Below, in pieces: positions 1 through 7,668 of a DNA stretch of 17,966 nucleotides; the first letter of the stretch is position 1, and each line of letters begins with the position of its first letter. A model generated the notes under the pieces. The model was given only the letters and a program-made list of their open reading frames with translations. It had not been told where the DNA came from and searched no databases. Source of the DNA: Rickettsiales bacterium (GTDB lineage: Bacteria; Pseudomonadota; Alphaproteobacteria; Rickettsiales; UBA1997); NCBI GenBank assembly GCA_947505885.1, contig CANNMN010000006.1:1-17966 (forward strand), read 5' to 3'. Both the position numbers and the translations under genes were made by a program.

Positions 1-1
1 C

Positions 2-1228
2 TACGAAGAAAAGGATTTCAACGCAACTATTGAGATCAAAGAGCGCGAGGCTTATCGCGTGAAATTATTCATGGAACAAATAAATCAGAATGAAAAAACT
101 TTGGTATTCTGTGCCAATCAAAACCATGCACTACTGGTGCGCGACCTCATTAACCAAATTAAAACCAGCAAGGATCCTGGATATTGCCAACGCGTTACGG
201 CCAATGATGGTAAGCTTGGCGATCAACATCTTCGCGATTTTCAAGATAATGATCTGACAATTCCAACAATCTTGACCACTTCACAGAAGCTCTCCACCGG
301 TGTGGATGCGCGTAATATTCGTAACATTGTTTTGCTTCGCCCGGTAACCAACATGATTGAGTTCAAGCAAATCATCGGCCGTGGCACGCGACTCTTCGAC
401 AATAAAGATTATTTTACGATTTATGATTTTGTAAAAGCTCACCATCGCTTCAGCGACAATGATTGGGACGGCGATCCGATTGAGCCAGAAATTTGCTCGA
501 AATGCGGCACTCAGCCATGTATTTGCGAAACAAAATTACCGAAACCCTGTGCATTGTGCGACAAAAGTCCGTGTGAATGCGCGAAAGAACCTTGTTCAAA
601 ATGCGCTCAGCTTCCGTGTATTTGTAGAAAAAAAATAAAAGTGAAACTTGCCGACAATAAAGAGCGCACGATTCAAAGCATGAGTGTGACTAGCTTCTGG
701 CATCCAGATGGTACGCCGATGTCTTCACAGCAATTTATGGAAATACTTTTCGGTAAATTGCCCGAATTCTTTAAAAATGAAGAAGAGTTGCGCGAACTGT
801 GGAGCCAGCCAGATACTCGCGCCAAACTGTTACAAGGATTGGCAGAAAAAGGGTTTGGGCGAGATCAATTGGAGGAAATGCAAAAAGTTATTAATGCTGA
901 AAAAAGCGATTTGTTTGACGTGTTAGCGCATGTTGCTTACGCCTTACCAGCATTAAGTCGTAAGGATCGCGCCACTAATGCAAAGGTGGAAATTGCCAAT
1001 CACTTCAACAACAAACAGCGGGAATTTCTTAATTTCGTGTTAGAGCATTACACTCAAACTGGAGTTGAAGAATTGGAAAAAGAGAAGCTTACGCCATTAC
1101 TTCGCATTAGATATGGAGCCATTAATGACGCCACTTCTGACCTAGGAAGTCCGGCGGAAATTCGTTTAATTTTTAGTAATTTTCAAAGGTATTTATATCA
1201 GTCGGAATCTAGCGGTTTGCGCCTCTAA
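2..1228 (+). CDS. hsdR: Type I restriction enzyme R subunit (HsdR), 3' part only
   Basis: The reading frame is open to the left edge, so the N-terminal nuclease and first helicase lobe are missing; an internal GTG at 59 is not a real start. The part present covers the second helicase lobe of an EcoEI-type R subunit: 'TLVFCANQNHA' (motif IV region), 'ILTTSQKLSTGVD' (motif V), and 'QIIGRGTRLF' (motif VI). This ATP-driven motor translocates DNA to the HsdMS complex before cleavage. After the helicase comes an unusual cysteine block at about 494-626, with three tandem copies of a CxxCxxxPCxC unit that could bind zinc. The remainder is a helical C-terminal region of the kind that docks R onto M and S. 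HsdM and HsdS would have to lie to the left, outside the window. The helicase identity is clear; the exact subtype is inferred. Confidence 0.88.
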   Translation, partial: YEEKDFNATIEIKEREAYRVKLFMEQINQNEKTLVFCANQNHALLVRDLINQIKTSKDPGYCQRVTANDGKLGDQHLRDFQDNDLTIPTILTTSQKLSTGVDARNIRNIVLLRPVTNMIEFKQIIGRGTRLFDNKDYFTIYDFVKAHHRFSDNDWDGDPIEPEICSKCGTQPCICETKLPKPCALCDKSPCECAKEPCSKCAQLPCICRKKIKVKLADNKERTIQSMSVTSFWHPDGTPMSSQQFMEILFGKLPEFFKNEEELRELWSQPDTRAKLLQGLAEKGFGRDQLEEMQKVINAEKSDLFDVLAHVAYALPALSRKDRATNAKVEIANHFNNKQREFLNFVLEHYTQTGVEELEKEKLTPLLRIRYGAINDATSDLGSPAEIRLIFSNFQRYLYQSESSGLRL

Positions 1229-1258
1229 AAAATATCTTCTTTCCAAAGATGAGTTTCG

Positions 1259-1522
1259 ATGCTCAAAATAACTGGGCAATGCTGGCGTAAAATAACCCTT
1301 GTTGATCCAGTCAAATCAAGGTTCCGGGAAATAAACTCTAAGGAAAAAACCTGCAGTCATCTTAGATCCACATCTATTTAGCAGAACTTACGTGTCTCAG
1401 ATGAATGCTTTAAAAAATATCGCAGTAAGGGTGATCAGAAAATTACCGTTGAGCACATTAGCGTTAATGACGGTGAAAAGCTTTTTATTGGAACAGCTAA
1501 TCTCAGATCAATAATGGCGTAG
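1259..1522 (+). pseudogene. Decayed alphaproteobacterial conserved small protein, in-frame TAG
   Basis: Frame 2 runs from an ATG at 1259 to a TAG at 1520-1522 but is interrupted by a TAG at 1379-1381. The part after the stop reads KKYRSKG, then QKITVEHISVNDG, then a short tail. This matches the pattern (K-x-x-R-x-x-G-x-Q-x-x-x-V-x-H-V-x-V-N-x-G) that I recall from the C-terminus of a family of hypothetical proteins common in alphaproteobacteria, often near prophage or island junctions. The segment before the stop is in the same frame but I do not recognise it. The usual glycine-rich ending of the family is altered here (GEKLFIG). Most likely a remnant; the function of the family is unknown to me. 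Confidence 0.45.
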
Positions 1523-1558
1523 AGGAACTGATAAACTGAGGGGTGAAGAAATGAAAAT

Positions 1559-1580
1559 AAGGCTGAAACCTTGTGTGTCT
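1559..1580 (-). terminator. Weak stem-loop downstream of tRNA-fMet
   Basis: Read on the minus strand just after the CCA end of tRNA-fMet, AAGGT/GCCTT can pair (4 bp plus a G·U) around a TTCA loop and is followed by ATTTTCATTT. It is short and the T-run is broken, so this is only a possible terminator. Confidence 0.3.
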
Positions 1581-1657
1581 TGGTTGCGGGGGAAGGATTT
1601 GAACCTCCGACCTTCAGGTTATGAGCCTGACAAGCTACCGTGCTGCTCTACCCCGCG
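1581..1657 (-). tRNA. tRNA-fMet (initiator, anticodon CAT)
   Basis: The minus strand folds into a full cloverleaf with encoded CCA. The acceptor arm is CGCGGGG against CCCCGCA, giving the C1·A72 mismatch that marks bacterial initiator tRNA. The anticodon stem is TCAGG/CCTGA around CTCATAA (anticodon CAT); the loss of one of the three usual G-C pairs is a common alphaproteobacterial form. The D stem is GAGC/GCTT and the T stem GGAGG/CCTTC, each with one G·U wobble. It charges methionine and starts translation after formylation. Confidence 0.97.
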
Positions 1658-1850
1658 CCAAGAAAAGTGGAACTTAAGATCTGCATCAAGAGGTGGCGCA
1701 ACCTAGAGATAGGTTATCTAAATGACAAGTGGTTAACTTGAGAAAGATTGCGCGATACCTTGGATTGGATACCCGCCTTAGCGGGGATGGCGCTGTAAGT
1801 AATTTAGTCACTAACCTCGCCCTCCCCCGCAGGAAAAATCCAGAGTGAAA
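1658..1850. other. Spacer between tRNA-fMet and ndk with small hairpins
   Basis: No coding sequence is evident. A compact hairpin CCCGC-CTTA-GCGGG sits at 1772-1785, and a second, AGAGT/ACTCT with a 6-nt loop, at 1842-1857 overlaps the ndk stop codon. Neither has a clear T-run on the minus strand, so neither is a convincing terminator for ndk. Confidence 0.4.
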
Positions 1851-2273
1851 TTACTCTATGATTTCAGAAGCAGCGAAGAAGAAAGCGATTTCATTCTTAG
1901 CATTTTCTAAACTGTCAGAACCGTGAACTGAGTTAGCTTCGATTGAAAGAGCGAACTCTTTGCGGATCGTTCCAGCATCAGCATTTGCAGGGTTTGTTGC
2001 GCCCATGATTTCGCGGTTTTTGGCAACGGCGTTTTCACCCTTTAGAACTTGAACTACAACTGGGCCAGAAGTTATAGACTTCAATAGATCGGCGTAGAAT
2101 GGGCGTTCACGATGTACGGCGTAAAATTCACCAGCATTTTTTTCAGAAAGCTGAACTCTTTTTTGAGCGACAATTTTTAATCCAGCATCTTCAAATTTTG
2201 TGTTAATTTTTCCGGTAAGGTTTCTTTGGGTTGCGTCTGGTTTAAGGATCGATAATGTCAATTCGGTAGCCAT
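1851..2273 (-). CDS. ndk: Nucleoside diphosphate kinase
   Basis: The 140-residue product has the normal length of the family. It transfers the gamma-phosphate of ATP to other NDPs through a phosphohistidine and so balances NTP and dNTP pools in the cytoplasm. Visible hallmarks are the N-terminal ILKPDA segment with Lys11, the nucleotide-binding [14 protein letters not shown] loop (91-104), and the active-site signature NSVHGSD with catalytic His117. The ATG at 2273 begins [14 protein letters not shown], the expected N-terminus. It is divergent from erpA, the two sharing an 88-bp control region, and its 3' end faces tRNA-fMet on the same strand. Nothing is broken or missing. Confidence 0.97.
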   Translation of the reverse strand: MATELTLSILKPDATQRNLTGKINTKFEDAGLKIVAQKRVQLSEKNAGEFYAVHRERPFYADLLKSITSGPVVVQVLKGENAVAKNREIMGATNPANADAGTIRKEFALSIEANSVHGSDSLENAKNEIAFFFAASEIIE

Positions 2274-2361
2274 TTTCTGTAAAAAATTAAAGTTAAAAAA
2301 GGGCGCGCAAACTAGGAATTAGCTCTTATTTTCGCAATCATCCAATTCTTAATTTTTAATA

Positions 2362-2685
2362 ATGAATTCAGTAACCCTTAGTAATTCAGCGCTCGAGCGC
2401 ATCAGCGAGATTCAATCGAAAGAAAATAATCACGAAAAATTTTTGCGTGTTTCCATTTCTGGAGGCGGATGTAGCGGCTTTCAATACATCTTCGAGCTAG
2501 ATGATAAAAGGCGCGAAGATGATTTAGAAATTGAAAAAAATATTGCCGTAACCGACGAAACCTCCCTGCCCTTTTTAAATGGCGCAGAAATTGACTTCGT
2601 CAAGGAGTTAGGCGCATCTTATTTCAAAGTTAATAATCCCAACGCCAAAGCCAGTTGCGGTTGTGGCTCTTCATTCTCAGTTTAA
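2362..2685 (+). CDS. erpA: Iron-sulfur cluster insertion protein (A-type carrier, ErpA-like)
   Basis: The 107-residue A-type carrier receives Fe-S clusters from the assembly machinery and passes them to apo-enzymes. The three conserved cysteines are present: Cys37 in GGGCSGFQY, and Cys99 and Cys101 in the C-terminal SCGCGSSF. The length and the pre-cysteine '[11 protein letters not shown]' strand fit ErpA/IscA/HesB, and the short form with a CGCGSSF ending fits ErpA best, but the subgroup is not proven. No isc or suf genes are nearby. The stop at 2683-2685 is one base ahead of the glyQ ATG, so the two genes are probably cotranscribed and translationally coupled. Confidence 0.9.
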   Translation: MNSVTLSNSALERISEIQSKENNHEKFLRVSISGGGCSGFQYIFELDDKRREDDLEIEKNIAVTDETSLPFLNGAEIDFVKELGASYFKVNNPNAKASCGCGSSFSV

Positions 2686-2686
2686 A

Positions 2687-3538
2687 ATGTCTTTCCAAAA
2701 AATTATTCTCGATCTGCAAAATTTCTGGGCGGAGCAAGGTTGTGCAATCTTACAGCCCGTTGATATTGAAGTTGGTGCTGGCACGCTCCACCCAGCAACG
2801 GTTTTACGTGCACTTGGCAAAAAACCGTGGAAGGTTGCTTACGCGCAGCCAAGTCGCAGACCTACAGACGCAAGATATGCACAAAATCCGAATCGACTTA
2901 GTCACTATTACCAATTTCAAGTTTTACTAAAACCAGCACCAAAAAATATTAAAGATCTTTACCTGCAGAGCCTTAATTTAATTGGTCTTAACACTAAAAA
3001 TAATGACATTCGCTTCGTTGAAGATGATTGGGAAAATCCTTCTGTCGGCGCATCAGGACTAGGTTGGGAAGTTTGGTTTAACGGAATGGAAATCTCACAA
3101 TTCACTTACATGCAACAAGTTGGCGGCATTGAATGCGAAATAATTCCCGGCGAAATAACTTATGGTTTAGAGCGAATCGCCATGCATGTTCAGGAAGTCG
3201 ACAGCATTTTTGACATTAACTGGAACGGCAAAACAGGAGAAGAAAAAATTACTTACGGCGATGTTTTCAAACAAAGCGAAATTGAAAACTCTGCTTTCAT
3301 TTTAGAGCATTCAAACATCGCGGCCTTGTTTAAAAATTTTACCGAAAGCAAAGAGCTGTCGCAAATTTTAGCAGAAAAAAATCTGCCCATCCCGGCCTAC
3401 GAGCAAGCACTCAAAGCTAGTCACATTTTAAATTTACTCGACGCACGCGGAGCAGTTTCGGTTACTGAGCGCACCTCTTACATTGGCCAAATTCGTGGCT
3501 TGGTGAAAGCGGCGTGTGAATTAGTAGATAAAGATTAG
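2687..3538 (+). CDS. glyQ: Glycine-tRNA ligase alpha subunit
   Basis: The alpha subunit holds the class II aminoacylation core (ATP, glycine and acceptor-end binding) of the alpha2-beta2 bacterial GlyRS. Diagnostic segments are [16 protein letters not shown], '[17 protein letters not shown]', '[13 protein letters not shown]', 'FVEDDWENP', '[12 protein letters not shown]', '[10 protein letters not shown]' and [11 protein letters not shown] choose the ATG at 2687 ([14 protein letters not shown]) over the in-frame GTG at 2663, because family members start just before the FQ-x-I-x-x-LQ-x-FW segment; this gives 283 residues, close to the usual length. The start is one base after erpA. The beta-subunit gene glyS, which normally follows, is absent here: the next gene is aroB on the other strand. 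The catalytic subunit itself looks intact. Confidence 0.96.
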   Translation: MSFQKIILDLQNFWAEQGCAILQPVDIEVGAGTLHPATVLRALGKKPWKVAYAQPSRRPTDARYAQNPNRLSHYYQFQVLLKPAPKNIKDLYLQSLNLIGLNTKNNDIRFVEDDWENPSVGASGLGWEVWFNGMEISQFTYMQQVGGIECEIIPGEITYGLERIAMHVQEVDSIFDINWNGKTGEEKITYGDVFKQSEIENSAFILEHSNIAALFKNFTESKELSQILAEKNLPIPAYEQALKASHILNLLDARGAVSVTERTSYIGQIRGLVKAACELVDKD

Positions 3539-3640
3539 CCTCAGGCTCCATCAGTAAAAAGTTAGATATTTGCGCCAACTAAAAATCCTTAGAATTAGCC
3601 AACCAAAATAGTGATTTTTGCTGCTTAAGCATTTATGTTA

Positions 3641-3662
3641 AGAGCACTCAAAGAGTTTTTAG
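3641..3662 (+). terminator. Possible short terminator between glyQ and aroB
   Basis: The 125-bp gap between the convergent genes glyQ and aroB holds ACTC-AAA-GAGT followed by TTTTT at 3646-3660. The stem is only 4 bp, so support is weak; no stronger hairpin is seen in the gap. Confidence 0.25.
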
Positions 3663-3663
3663 T

Positions 3664-4740
3664 CTAGTTATTTAAAATTTTTTTGAACTCTTCCAGCTTC
3701 ACATCCTTCTGAATAAAGGCGTCACCGATTTTTTTTAGTAAGATAAAAGTAAGATTTTTGTTCTCATTTTTTTTGTCTTTGGCGAGATGAGAAATGAGAT
3801 TTTCTTCATTCCAATTTTTACGGATTTCTTTTGGATCCGTTACAAAGCCACAGTTTTCTAGGTGTTCTGCGATTCTTTCAAAATCATCTTTAGAAATTAA
3901 TCCAAAATTTTGCGACATTTTTGCAGCCATTTTCATGCCCATTGCCACAGCTTCGCCGTGCAATATTTCGTTGGAATATCCGGTTTCAGTTTCAAAGACG
4001 TGACCAAAAGTGTGGCCGAAATTTAACAACATTCTTTCGCCGGATTCATACTCGTCGCGCCCAACTATTTCAGCTTTCAACTCGCAAGAGCGGGTAATAA
4101 TTTTTTCTAAAAATTCCACGTCGTGAGTAAAAATTTTCGGATAATTTTTTTCTAAAAATGTGAAGAAATTTTTATCACGAATTAGTCCGTATTTTAATAC
4201 TTCGGCGTAACCAGATCTTAGTTCGCGTTTGGGCAAAGTTTTCAAAAACTCTAAATCGCAAAGTACTAATTTTGGCTGGTAAAAACTACCGATTAAATTT
4301 TTTCCGGCCTTTGAATTAATTGCCGTTTTGCCACCAACCGAGCTATCTACTGCAGCAAGAAGGGTTGTGGGAATTTGAATGAAATCGATTCCGCGCAATA
4401 AAATTGACGCAACAAATCCGGCTAAATCGCCAACTACACCGCCGCCGAAAGCGACGATTAATGATTTGCGATCAATGCCTTTGGTTAAAATTTCTTCGCA
4501 GATTTTTTCAAAAAATAAAAATGATTTCGTGTTTTCACCAGCAGGAACTATGATCGTTTCTGATTCTGACAATGTAGTTTGCAGCCTTGCCAAATGTAAC
4601 TTGGCAACGTTTTCATCAGTGATAATAAAAATTTTGCTGTAACTTTTTTGCGCTAAAAACTTCGTAAGATTTTCGAGAGAATTTTGTACGATGACGATTT
4701 CGTAACTTCTATCGCCGAGCTCAACTTTAATTTTCTTCAT
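3664..4740 (-). CDS. aroB: 3-dehydroquinate synthase
   Basis: Converts DAHP to 3-dehydroquinate, the second step of the shikimate pathway, using NAD+ and a divalent metal (usually Zn or Co). The 358-residue length is typical. The NAD-binding loop GGGVVGDLAGF lies at 99-109, followed by the signature 'IPTTLLAAVDSSVGGKTAIN' (123-142). The metal site is represented by Glu180 in SGYAEVLKYG and the two histidines of NFGHTFGHVFE. The ATG at 4740 overlaps the aroK stop by four bases (ATGA), the usual coupling in an aroK-aroB operon. It converges with glyQ. No defect is seen. Confidence 0.97.
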   Translation of the reverse strand: MKKIKVELGDRSYEIVIVQNSLENLTKFLAQKSYSKIFIITDENVAKLHLARLQTTLSESETIIVPAGENTKSFLFFEKICEEILTKGIDRKSLIVAFGGGVVGDLAGFVASILLRGIDFIQIPTTLLAAVDSSVGGKTAINSKAGKNLIGSFYQPKLVLCDLEFLKTLPKRELRSGYAEVLKYGLIRDKNFFTFLEKNYPKIFTHDVEFLEKIITRSCELKAEIVGRDEYESGERMLLNFGHTFGHVFETETGYSNEILHGEAVAMGMKMAAKMSQNFGLISKDDFERIAEHLENCGFVTDPKEIRKNWNEENLISHLAKDKKNENKNLTFILLKKIGDAFIQKDVKLEEFKKILNN

Positions 4741-5255
4741 TTCTGTAATTCCTTAATTTTGCTGATGATTTTATTGATTAAAACTTCGCGATTTGAGTTT
4801 GCAGTTTCAAATTTTAAATCTGCCTTTGCGTATATGGGGTAACGCTTCTTGGCCAATTCTTCTAAAACCAATCTTTTATTTTTATTCTCCAAAAGAGGGC
4901 GGTTATTTTTATTACCAACGCGACGTAAAATTTCTTGAATTGGCGCATTTAGCCAAATTGTGATCGCTTTTTCTTTCAAAATTTCACGCGTTTTTTCGCT
5001 CATGAAGCCTCCGCCACCGATGGATAAAACGATTTCTTCGTCGCGTAATGCAATTTCCTTAATAATTTTTTCTTCAAGTGAGCGAAAATATTCTTCGCCA
5101 TTTTCTGCAAAAATTTCTGGAATGGTTTTACGCTCGCGATCTTCTATTTCATGATCCGAATCAATAAAATAGTGACCGAGTTTTTTTGATAATTTTGTTC
5201 CAACAGTTGTCTTGCCGACTCCCATTAATCCAACTATCGCAATTATTTTTCTCAC
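4737..5255 (-). CDS. aroK: Shikimate kinase
   Basis: Phosphorylates shikimate at the 3-hydroxyl with ATP (fifth step of the shikimate pathway). The 172-residue P-loop protein shows Walker A GLMGVGKTT at 9-17, the shikimate-binding Asp in FIDSDHEIE (Asp32/Asp34), Arg58 in YFRSLE, and the glycine-rich SIGGGGF at 79-84. The LID arginine lies in 'NNRPLLENKN'. The N-terminus MRKIIAIVGLMGVGKTT fits the family, so the ATG at 5255 is likely correct. It is the first gene of the aroK-aroB operon and is divergent from the Bax-inhibitor gene; the two share a 70-bp intergenic region. Confidence 0.96.
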   Translation of the reverse strand: MRKIIAIVGLMGVGKTTVGTKLSKKLGHYFIDSDHEIEDRERKTIPEIFAENGEEYFRSLEEKIIKEIALRDEEIVLSIGGGGFMSEKTREILKEKAITIWLNAPIQEILRRVGNKNNRPLLENKNKRLVLEELAKKRYPIYAKADLKFETANSNREVLINKIISKIKELQK

Positions 5256-5325
5256 AACTTCTTGAAAAAGATTTTAGCCGACTTAGATCGCCGGTCTTCC
5301 TAATTAACAATTTTAAGAGGTCTCA

Positions 5326-6042
5326 ATGGATTTCAACAGCAAAACTTCTTTTGCTTCTGCAGCGGCAAGAACTTCAACTTATGACGCTTCGTTGCGCGCT
5401 TACATGGTAAAAGTTTATAACTTTATGGCTATTGCTTTGGGCCTTTCTGGTGTCACTGCATTTTTAGTTTCGAGCTCACCAGCTTTGATGCAGTTATTCT
5501 TCGGATCACCTTTGGCTTTCGTTGTAATGCTTGCTCCACTTGGTTTCGTAATATTTTTTGCTCACAAGTTGAACAAAATTTCAGTTGCAAAAGCGCAAAC
5601 ATATCTCTGGATTTATTCTGGATTGATGGGCTTATCTCTATCTACAATCTTCGTGGCTTACACCGGAACTAGCGTTGCTCGCATCTTCTTCATCACCGCC
5701 TCGGTTTTTGGCTCGATGAGTCTTTACGGCTACACCACTAAAAAAGATTTAACCGGCATGGGATCATTCCTGATGATGGGATTGATTGGTTTAATCATCG
5801 CTTCCTTGGTGAACATATTCTTGAAGAGCTCAGCAATGCAATTCGCTCTTTCAGTAATCGGAACTTTTCTTTTCATCGGACTAACCGCTTACGACACCCA
5901 ACGCATCAAACAAACCTACTACCAATTCGCCGGTAATAGCGAAATGGTTGGCAAGGCCGCAGTAATGGGCGCATTAAACCTCTACATGGACTTCATCAAC
6001 TTGTTCATCATGCTGTTGCAGCTATTCGGCGACAGAAAATAA
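5326..6042 (+). CDS. Bax inhibitor-1/YccA family membrane protein
   Basis: A 238-residue integral inner-membrane protein with about seven hydrophobic segments and little soluble sequence: a short polar N-terminus (1-25), then helices from about residue 28 to the end. The pattern fits BI-1/UPF0005 (YbhL/YccA/TMBIM) proteins, including the family-like 'FLFIGLTAYDTQRIKQTYY' segment, whose 'TAYDTQ-x-IK' motif is the best signature, and the C-terminal 'ALNLYMDFINLFIMLLQL-FG'. Family members have been linked to calcium or proton leak and to interaction with FtsH-type proteases, but its job in this organism is not known. AGAGG at 5315-5319, seven bases before the ATG, is a reasonable ribosome-binding site. 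The gene stands alone and ends in a strong terminator. Confidence 0.93.
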   Translation: MDFNSKTSFASAAARTSTYDASLRAYMVKVYNFMAIALGLSGVTAFLVSSSPALMQLFFGSPLAFVVMLAPLGFVIFFAHKLNKISVAKAQTYLWIYSGLMGLSLSTIFVAYTGTSVARIFFITASVFGSMSLYGYTTKKDLTGMGSFLMMGLIGLIIASLVNIFLKSSAMQFALSVIGTFLFIGLTAYDTQRIKQTYYQFAGNSEMVGKAAVMGALNLYMDFINLFIMLLQLFGDRK

Positions 6043-6058
6043 TATTTTTAAATTAGAA

Positions 6059-6096
6059 AATAGAGCTGAAGCTAAACTTTCAGCTCTATTTTTTTG
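6059..6096 (+). terminator. Intrinsic terminator after the Bax-inhibitor gene
   Basis: A perfect 12-bp stem AATAGAGCTGAA / TTCAGCTCTATT (6059-6070 and 6079-6090) with an 8-nt loop is followed by TTTTTG. It begins 16 bp after the stop codon. The A-rich 5' side means it could also act on the opposite strand. Confidence 0.9.
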
Positions 6097-6165
6097 TCTA
6101 TTCTGTCTGGGGTTGATTTACTAGAATCACTTCATAGTTTGCACGCCCTTCAAGTTTTTTCATAT

Positions 6166-6240
6166 TCCCTGGTAGCTCAGTGGTAGAGCAAGTGACTGTT
6201 AATCACTTGGTCGGAGGTTCGAATCCTTCCCAGGGAGCCA
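6166..6240 (+). tRNA. tRNA-Asn (anticodon GTT), integration target
   Basis: A complete 75-nt tRNA with encoded CCA. The acceptor is TCCCTGG/CCAGGGA, the D arm GCTC-AGTGGTA-GAGC, the anticodon arm AAGTGACTGTTAATCACTT (GTT at the loop centre), and the T arm GGAGGTTCGAATCCTTC. Its 3' part from 6194 is the left copy of a 49-bp direct repeat, so the element at 6243-13342 is inserted here and this copy is the intact, working tRNA gene. Confidence 0.97.
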
Positions 6241-6242
6241 CT
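6194..6242 (+). repeat. attL: 49-bp direct repeat in tRNA-Asn
   Basis: Positions 6194-6242 are identical to 13294-13342, exactly 7,100 bp away. The repeat starts inside the anticodon stem (GACTGTTAATC) and ends two bases after the CCA. Beginning at the anticodon arm and running to the tRNA 3' end is typical of tyrosine-integrase targets, with strand exchange probably at the anticodon loop. The full tRNA remains on this side. Confidence 0.95.
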
Positions 6243-6287
6243 CTTTCTAGAGTCGGCTCGGTTTTCTCTTCTAAATAAAGTCTCAAA

Positions 6288-6306
6288 TGGGACACTGGTG
6301 GGACAC
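6288..6306 (+). promoter_or_regulatory. Putative integrase arm-type site pair, left proximal
   Basis: Two TGGGACAC motifs (6288-6295 and 6299-6306) start 11 bp apart, about one helical turn. The 18-bp string TGGGACACTGGTGGGACA recurs exactly at 13160-13177 near the other end, and an inverted pair lies at 6427-6445. Position and pairing suit the N-terminal arm-binding domain of the integrase. Confidence 0.6.
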
Positions 6307-6600
6307 TAAAAGACAAGAAGTCACAACAAGTCTTTAAAAAGCTTTTTCTCCTCATTTTTCACACTTCGCTTTCAGCTATCTAAAAAACTCACTCGATTAA
6401 CACTTTAGGATAATTTTTTCTATGAAGTGTCCCTTAATTGTCCCAAGACATTATTTAATGATTCTTACTTCTTTTAGAATCAAGGCTTGAAAGATGTTTT
6501 TGATTATGATTAACAATCAATTGTTGTTAATTGTTGTCGTTTATTTTTCTCATTCGTAGTTTGTGAATCATTACAAACCATCAATGACTAAAATCCTCCA
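6307..6600. other. Left-end control region upstream of the integrase
   Basis: No gene is seen. The region holds a palindrome AAAAAGCTTTTT (6336-6347), an inverted pair of arm-like motifs (6427-6445), and a tandem AATTGTTGTT / AATTGTTGTC next to AACAATCAATTGTT at about 6512-6539. The integrase promoter must lie here, but no convincing -35/-10 pair stands out. Confidence 0.4.
6427..6445 (-). promoter_or_regulatory. Putative integrase arm-type site pair, left distal (inverted)
   Basis: GTGTCCC at 6427-6433 and TTGTCCCA at 6438-6445 are reverse complements of the TGGGACA motif, with the GTCCC cores again 11 bp apart. They lie between attL and the integrase start and could also let the integrase control its own promoter. 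Confidence 0.5.
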
Positions 6601-7668
6601 ATGGCCACAATTGAAAAGAGAGTTAACGGCGAAGGCGCAACATCTTATCGCGTTAAGGTGAGGCTTAGAGGCTATCCAGTACAAACAGCCACATTTACTA
6701 GGCAAACAGATGCAAAAAAGTGGATTCAAGACACGGAGTCAGCAATCAGAGAGGGAAGGCATTTCAAAACCTCTGAAGCAAAAAAACACACAGTTAAAAA
6801 ATTAATCGAGCGCTACATAAAAGAAATTTTACCGCAGAAGAAAAGCGCTGCAGCCCAAGAGAGTCAGCTAAATTATTGGATAGACAGCATTGGCAGTTTT
6901 TTGCTTTCAGACATAACTCCAGCTTTGATTGTCGAGCAAAGAAGCCAGCTCGCTTTAGAAAAAAACGAACACAAGAAAGTCAAAAAAACCAACGCAACTA
7001 TTAACCGCTATTGCGCAGCTCTGAGCCATGCTTTTACCATCGCCATGAAAGAGTGGGGATGGTTACAAGAAAACCCGTTGTTAAAAATTAAAAAACTTAA
7101 AGAACCAAGGGGTCGGGTAAGATACCTAAGCGATGAAGAAAGGCTTAGACTAATGCAAGCCTGCCAAGAAAGCTCAAGCCCCCTCCTCTACATTTTGGTG
7201 GTGCTTGGCATTAGCACCGGTGCAAGAAAAATGGAAATAAGAAGTCTTGAATGGAAGGATGTCGATTTGAATCGTGGAATGATAATTTTGCACGACACCA
7301 AAAACGGCGAGCGTCGCTCTTTGCCTCTTGTTGGTATTGCCAAAGATTTGATGAAAGCTCTCTACAAAAACCGCAACGAAAACACGGAATTAGTTTTTCC
7401 CGCAAAAAATCTGCAAACTCCAATCGACATCAGAACTCCTTTTGAAACTGCATTACAGAAGGCTGAGATAGAAGATTTTAGATGGCACGACCTTAGACAC
7501 TCTTGTGCGTCTTACCTTGCTATGAACGGGGCAACATCAGCAGAAATTGCGGGAGTACTTGGACATAAAACGTTGAGCATGGTTAAGCGCTATTCTCACA
7601 TTTCTGACGCACACACTGCTGGTGTAGTTGAGAGAATGAATAACAAGATTTTTGGGGTAAAGGTATGA
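6601..7668 (+). CDS. int: Tyrosine recombinase / phage integrase
   Basis: The 355-residue protein catalyses site-specific insertion and excision at tRNA-Asn. The N-terminus (about 1-60; YRVKVRLRGYPVQTATF) is an arm-binding-like domain, residues about 65-155 form the helical core-binding domain, and 175-340 the catalytic domain. The catalytic set is complete: Arg209 (TGARKMEI), Lys234 (DTKNGERR), His296 and Arg299 (WHDLRH), His322 (LGHK) and nucleophile Tyr331 (VKRYSH). The ATG at 6601 gives a normal N-terminus, though no clear ribosome-binding site precedes it. It reads away from the tRNA. Its stop overlaps the next gene by ATGA, so that gene is coupled to integrase expression. It appears functional. 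Confidence 0.96.
   Translation: MATIEKRVNGEGATSYRVKVRLRGYPVQTATFTRQTDAKKWIQDTESAIREGRHFKTSEAKKHTVKKLIERYIKEILPQKKSAAAQESQLNYWIDSIGSFLLSDITPALIVEQRSQLALEKNEHKKVKKTNATINRYCAALSHAFTIAMKEWGWLQENPLLKIKKLKEPRGRVRYLSDEERLRLMQACQESSSPLLYILVVLGISTGARKMEIRSLEWKDVDLNRGMIILHDTKNGERRSLPLVGIAKDLMKALYKNRNENTELVFPAKNLQTPIDIRTPFETALQKAEIEDFRWHDLRHSCASYLAMNGATSAEIAGVLGHKTLSMVKRYSHISDAHTAGVVERMNNKIFGVKV

Noticed and set aside
4379..4642. Plus-strand ORF inside aroB, and similar ones in aroK (4960-5154) and aroB (3794-4003)
   Set aside because: These are antisense shadows of well-conserved enzyme genes; the peptides are compositionally odd and no start signals are seen.
6507..6540. Short TTGTTGTTAA repeats as a CRISPR array or iteron set
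   Set aside because: Only two tandem 10-bp copies, no spacers, and no cas genes anywhere in the window.
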